A stretch of 43,982 nucleotides of DNA from Oceanicella sp. SM1341. Lineage in GTDB: Bacteria > Pseudomonadota > Alphaproteobacteria > Rhodobacterales > Rhodobacteraceae. The notes beneath the pieces were generated by a model, which ran no database searches, was not told the origin of the DNA, and was given only the letters and a program-made list of their open reading frames with translations. Positions within the stretch are counted from its first letter, which is position 1; every line of letters begins with the position of its first letter. The DNA lies in the NCBI RefSeq assembly GCF_003448965.1, contig NZ_QRGC01000036.1:1-43982 (forward strand). Reading direction: 5' to 3'. Below, piece by piece: positions 41,752-43,982 of this stretch. A program made the position numbers and the translations under genes.

Positions 41752-42279
41752 CTAGCCCGACTTTCCGAACGGGGTGGTGCGAAGGTGGTGTAGCCTCCCG
41801 TTCTCAAGCTTAACCACCTCCAGGGCCCGGATGGTTCCCAAGAGCGGGAAGCCTCCGAGGGAAGACGTCTCTAAACGCTCGATAATCGTTCGATCAGGGT
41901 TCGTCGCGACCGTCATGTGTGGGCGGTAGGGAATATCGTCCTTTCGCTCCGCCCTCTGAGCACCATCGTAGAGCTGGTCATGCAGTGCCGCCAACAGGGA
42001 ACTTCCGGTCGAGCTGACGAGAAGCAGTTTATGGGTCTTTTCAAAGGGATCGTGTGTAATCTCATCAGAAACGAAAGAGATCTCAAATTGCGATGACCTG
42101 CTGGCCACTGCCTCGCAGTGTTCCTGGAACTCTTGAAGGCGAATGTTCGTCAGCCCGAACACGAGAGTTACGTGTGGGGGGACGAGCTCGGCTCTGGCCG
42201 GCTCGTTCTCGGTCCGAAACCGACGAATGCGTTCGGCGACACTCGGCTCAAACTGTGGATATGCCAGGACGTAAATCAT
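41752..42279 (-). CDS. 2H phosphoesterase / 2'-5' RNA ligase-like protein
   Basis: About 175 aa from the ATG at 42279, which puts MIYVLAYPQF at the start of the fold; the frame continues to 42348 without family character, and no strong ribosome binding site decides between them. Two HxT motifs define the 2H superfamily: HVTLVF near 36 and HMTVAT near 121. Such enzymes cut 2'-5' or cyclic phosphodiester bonds, for example cyclic phosphates on RNA or ADP-ribose derivatives. Next to a DarT1-NADAR pair and a ubiquitin-like system, a role in nucleotide or ADP-ribose metabolism of the island is possible but unproven. Confidence 0.82.
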   Translation of the reverse strand: MIYVLAYPQFEPSVAERIRRFRTENEPARAELVPPHVTLVFGLTNIRLQEFQEHCEAVASRSSQFEISFVSDEITHDPFEKTHKLLLVSSTGSSLLAALHDQLYDGAQRAERKDDIPYRPHMTVATNPDRTIIERLETSSLGGFPLLGTIRALEVVKLENGRLHHLRTTPFGKSG

Positions 42280-42445
42280 CACGACAAAGTGGGGAAATCT
42301 GCACCATGGGTCAACGATGGGCTGGCTTCGCTCAGGGAGGCGGGTCACCTTGTGTCTCGCCCAAAGACAAGAATTCTGCTAACTTTCAGGTTGCGCCATG
42401 GTGGTGGTAGGCGCGACCGTTCCACGTAAAACGGGAGACACCACC

Positions 42446-42883
42446 ATGTTTGTTCTCGGAATCCTTGCATCTTTTGCCGCCATCGCAGCCATGTGCTGGT
42501 TGCTGTTCAACCTCGCCGTCTTCGCCCTGCCGTTTCTCGTCGGACTTCATGCCGGCATCTGGGCTTATGGCACCGGCGCAGGCTGGTTCGGTGCAATCCT
42601 CGTCGGCGGCTTCGCCGCCGGCCTGACGCTTGCCATCGGTCAGGCGCTGATCATGCTCGTGCGCCCGCTCTGGGCGCGGTTTGTCATCGCGCTGATCTTC
42701 GTGGTGCCGGCGGTGCTCGCTGGCTTCCACGCCACCCAAGGGATCGCCAGGGCCATGATGCCCTCGGAGACCTGGCAGATGATCTTCGCTGTTATCGGCG
42801 CTGGCGCTGTAGGCGTGTCCGCCTTTCTCCGCATTGCCGGTTCGGCAGCCGAGCCTTCGGGCAGCTTTCCCGTGAGCGCCTGA
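42446..42883 (+). CDS. Small polytopic membrane protein (element backbone)
   Basis: A 145-aa protein from the ATG at 42446, with GGGAGA 7 bases upstream. Four or five hydrophobic segments cover most of its length: about 2-30, 33-65, 75-97 and 110-135. It has a Gly/Ala-rich character (GAILVGGFAAGLTLAIGQALI) and no catalytic motif. No family is named with confidence. Its codon style and GC content return to those of the backbone, marking the right edge of the cargo island. Confidence 0.75.
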   Translation: MFVLGILASFAAIAAMCWLLFNLAVFALPFLVGLHAGIWAYGTGAGWFGAILVGGFAAGLTLAIGQALIMLVRPLWARFVIALIFVVPAVLAGFHATQGIARAMMPSETWQMIFAVIGAGAVGVSAFLRIAGSAAEPSGSFPVSA

Positions 42884-43437
42884 CACTGCAGGCGATCCGA
42901 TGAGGCGGGGCCTGATCAGTGCTGGACTGCCATCCCAATCGTCAGATTGCCGGTATGGGGCGGTGTGCGGATCGGCGTGAGACCCGCGTCGCTGCCCTTG
43001 GCCGTGCGGTGGGAATGGCGGACCGTTCGAGCGGCAGACTGCACCTGCGATCGCGGGGCACGTCGGGCGGGGCGCCTGGAGAGTGTTGCGCATGGCCTGT
43101 CGCGGGTGAGCCAATCCGTCGGTGAAAGGCCGGTCGGGCTGATGAGCATCCGCGGTTGCCATCGTCTCCGTTCCTTGCCCGTCCCATGTCCGCTCCATAC
43201 GGCCCTTTCAATGGCCTGATCTGGCCGAATACCGGCTGTGCCTCGACCGGCTTGGCGCAACAGCGCCGCCATAACTTTCTTCCCCTGGGCTGCGCCCATT
43301 CCGCGCGAGACAAGAAAGTTCTGCCTTTGCTGTCCAGCCCCCGGCACGCCGGGGGTGCGCCGTCGGTCGTCTCCGGCCTGTCGATCGCCATCGGGCCGCA
43401 ATGGTGCGGACCCGGAAACGGAAAACGGAGACTTAAA
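42884..43437 (+). promoter_or_regulatory. 554-bp structured leader of the DUF736 gene
   Basis: No gene is supported. It contains a 9-bp inverted repeat AACTTTCTT (43273-43281) / AAGAAAGTT (43312-43320) enclosing a smaller GGGC-TGC-GCCC hairpin, and a perfect hairpin CCCCCGGC (43338-43345) / GCCGGGGG (43348-43355). DUF736 genes on alphaproteobacterial plasmids often have such long upstream regions. GGAG lies 8 bases before the ATG. Confidence 0.5.
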
Positions 43438-43761
43438 ATGGCAACCATCGGCACCTTCAAGAAGACCGGCAACGAATTCACCGGCGAAATCGTCACCCTC
43501 AGCGTTCAGGTCCAGGGCGTGCGCATCGTTCCCGACACCCGCGCTACCGGCGAGAACGCCCCCAGCCACCGGGTCCTGGTCGGCCGCGCCGAAATCGGCG
43601 CCGCCTGGTCCAAACGCTCGGGCGAGGGCCGCGACTATCTGGGCCTCAAGCTGGACGATCCGAGCTTCACCGCCCCGATCTACGCCAACCTCTTCGACGA
43701 CGAGGACGGCGAGAGCTACGCTCTGATCTGGTCCCGCCCCAACGGTCGCCGCGGCGAATAA
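43438..43761 (+). CDS. DUF736 family protein
   Basis: A 107-aa protein with the full family signature: MATIGTFKKTGNEFTGEIVTL at the N-terminus, the central EIGAAWSKRSGEGRDYLGLKLDDPSF and the C-terminal PIYANLFDDEDGESYALIWSR. Function is unknown. It is one of the most reliable markers of alphaproteobacterial plasmids and ICEs. The start has GGAG 8 bases upstream and a long structured leader. Confidence 0.95.
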   Translation: MATIGTFKKTGNEFTGEIVTLSVQVQGVRIVPDTRATGENAPSHRVLVGRAEIGAAWSKRSGEGRDYLGLKLDDPSFTAPIYANLFDDEDGESYALIWSRPNGRRGE

Positions 43762-43848
43762 CGCCGTCGCGAGGCCTCGGTCGAAAGGTCGGGGCCGACC
43801 GCCAGACCGGGTAACCGAATCAGTTTTCCCGTTTGGCGGTGCCAAGAC

Positions 43849-43972
43849 GAAAACGCGATATAAACGCAGAAGAAATCCGGTAGAGATTCTTCTGGGAGCG
43901 ACTATAATAGATGGAGTATTCGGTCGTTCCCGCGCGACGGCTTCGAGCCCTTACTCGCCACGCGAAAACGCG
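43849..43972 (+). repeat. Right-end repeats: direct repeat, inverted repeat and TATAAT box
   Basis: CGAAAACGCGAT occurs at about 43849-43860 and again at about 43961-43972. Between them, AGAAGAAATC (43868-43877) and GATTCTTCT (43885-43893) form an inverted repeat with one bulge, and TATAAT lies at 43903-43908. This may be promoter and operator DNA of the next gene or part of an origin; the window ends too soon to decide. Confidence 0.4.
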
Positions 43973-43982
43973 ATGGTCTTGG

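Larger units (their letters stand above)
14750..43982. mobile_element. Integrative/conjugative element or plasmid segment (incomplete)
   Basis: Marker families ArdC, DUF2958, short RadC, large ParB, strawberry-notch helicase, TOPRIM, DUF2493 and DUF736 occur together. Accessory blocks are interposed at 14.9-17.8, 25.2-26.7 and 33.6-42.4 kb. The left limit is placed at the helicase remnant near 14.8 kb; the right limit is outside the window. No integrase, relaxase, T4SS genes or att repeats are visible, so ICE and plasmid cannot be told apart. Confidence 0.7.

Noticed and set aside
1-43982. CRISPR arrays, tRNA or rRNA genes, insertion sequences
   Set aside because: No regularly spaced repeats, cloverleaf-like tRNA sequence, rRNA motifs or DDE transposase were seen.

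Overview
This GC-rich window looks alphaproteobacterial. The evidence is a very large NdvB-type cyclic beta-1,2-glucan synthase and a set of plasmid/ICE backbone families typical of Rhodobacterales and Rhizobiales: DUF736, DUF2958, DUF2493, ArdC, a short RadC, an approximately 700-aa ParB, a strawberry-notch methylase-helicase and a TOPRIM protein. I see no rRNA, tRNA or CRISPR array, and no integrase or relaxase within the window.

Layout. (1) 1-14.5 kb is a chromosome-like segment, nearly all on the minus strand: a frameshifted nhaA fragment, a fatty acid desaturase, a small acidic protein, a divergent Crp/Fnr regulator (plus strand), an SLC13/TrkA-C permease, a transglutaminase-like protease, the 8.6-kb glucan synthase and a 43-aa lysine-rich protein. 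(2) 14.7-17.9 kb is a minus-strand accessory block. It starts in a remnant of a second helicase gene, against which the AbiEii toxin gene is truncated, and continues with AbiEi, a PrtN-like activator, a pRiA4b ORF-3 protein and an H-NS-like protein. (3) 18.1-33.6 kb is the element backbone, on the plus strand except for one Fic gene: ArdC, DUF2958, RadC, ParB, five small or unknown proteins, methylase-helicase, TOPRIM protein and DUF2493. (4) 33.6-42.4 kb is a cargo/defence island inserted between backbone genes. It holds a HipA-like kinase with a partner gene broken by one in-frame stop, an XRE repressor/ImmA-type peptidase pair, a divergent three-gene ubiquitin-like conjugation operon (3xUbl-E2, JAB-E1, DUF6527), a DarT1-NADAR DNA ADP-ribosylation pair and a 2H phosphoesterase. 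(5) 42.4-43.98 kb returns to backbone (small membrane protein, DUF736).

Two things stand out. The first is the compact ubiquitin-like operon facing an XRE/ImmA pair across a 155-bp divergent promoter whose palindrome lies in the repressor's own promoter; this resembles the CapH-CapP control known from CBASS and related defence operons. The second is a family of about 84-nt leaders directly upstream of at least three unrelated backbone genes (ArdC, ParB, a 182-aa unknown) and possibly two more. They share an outer helix, a 6-nt/1-nt internal loop, an inner hairpin with an identical AGAGG loop, and a ribosome binding site two bases after the structure. This is a candidate cis-acting RNA regulon of the element.

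All family assignments are by eye from motifs and remembered family patterns; no database search was run.
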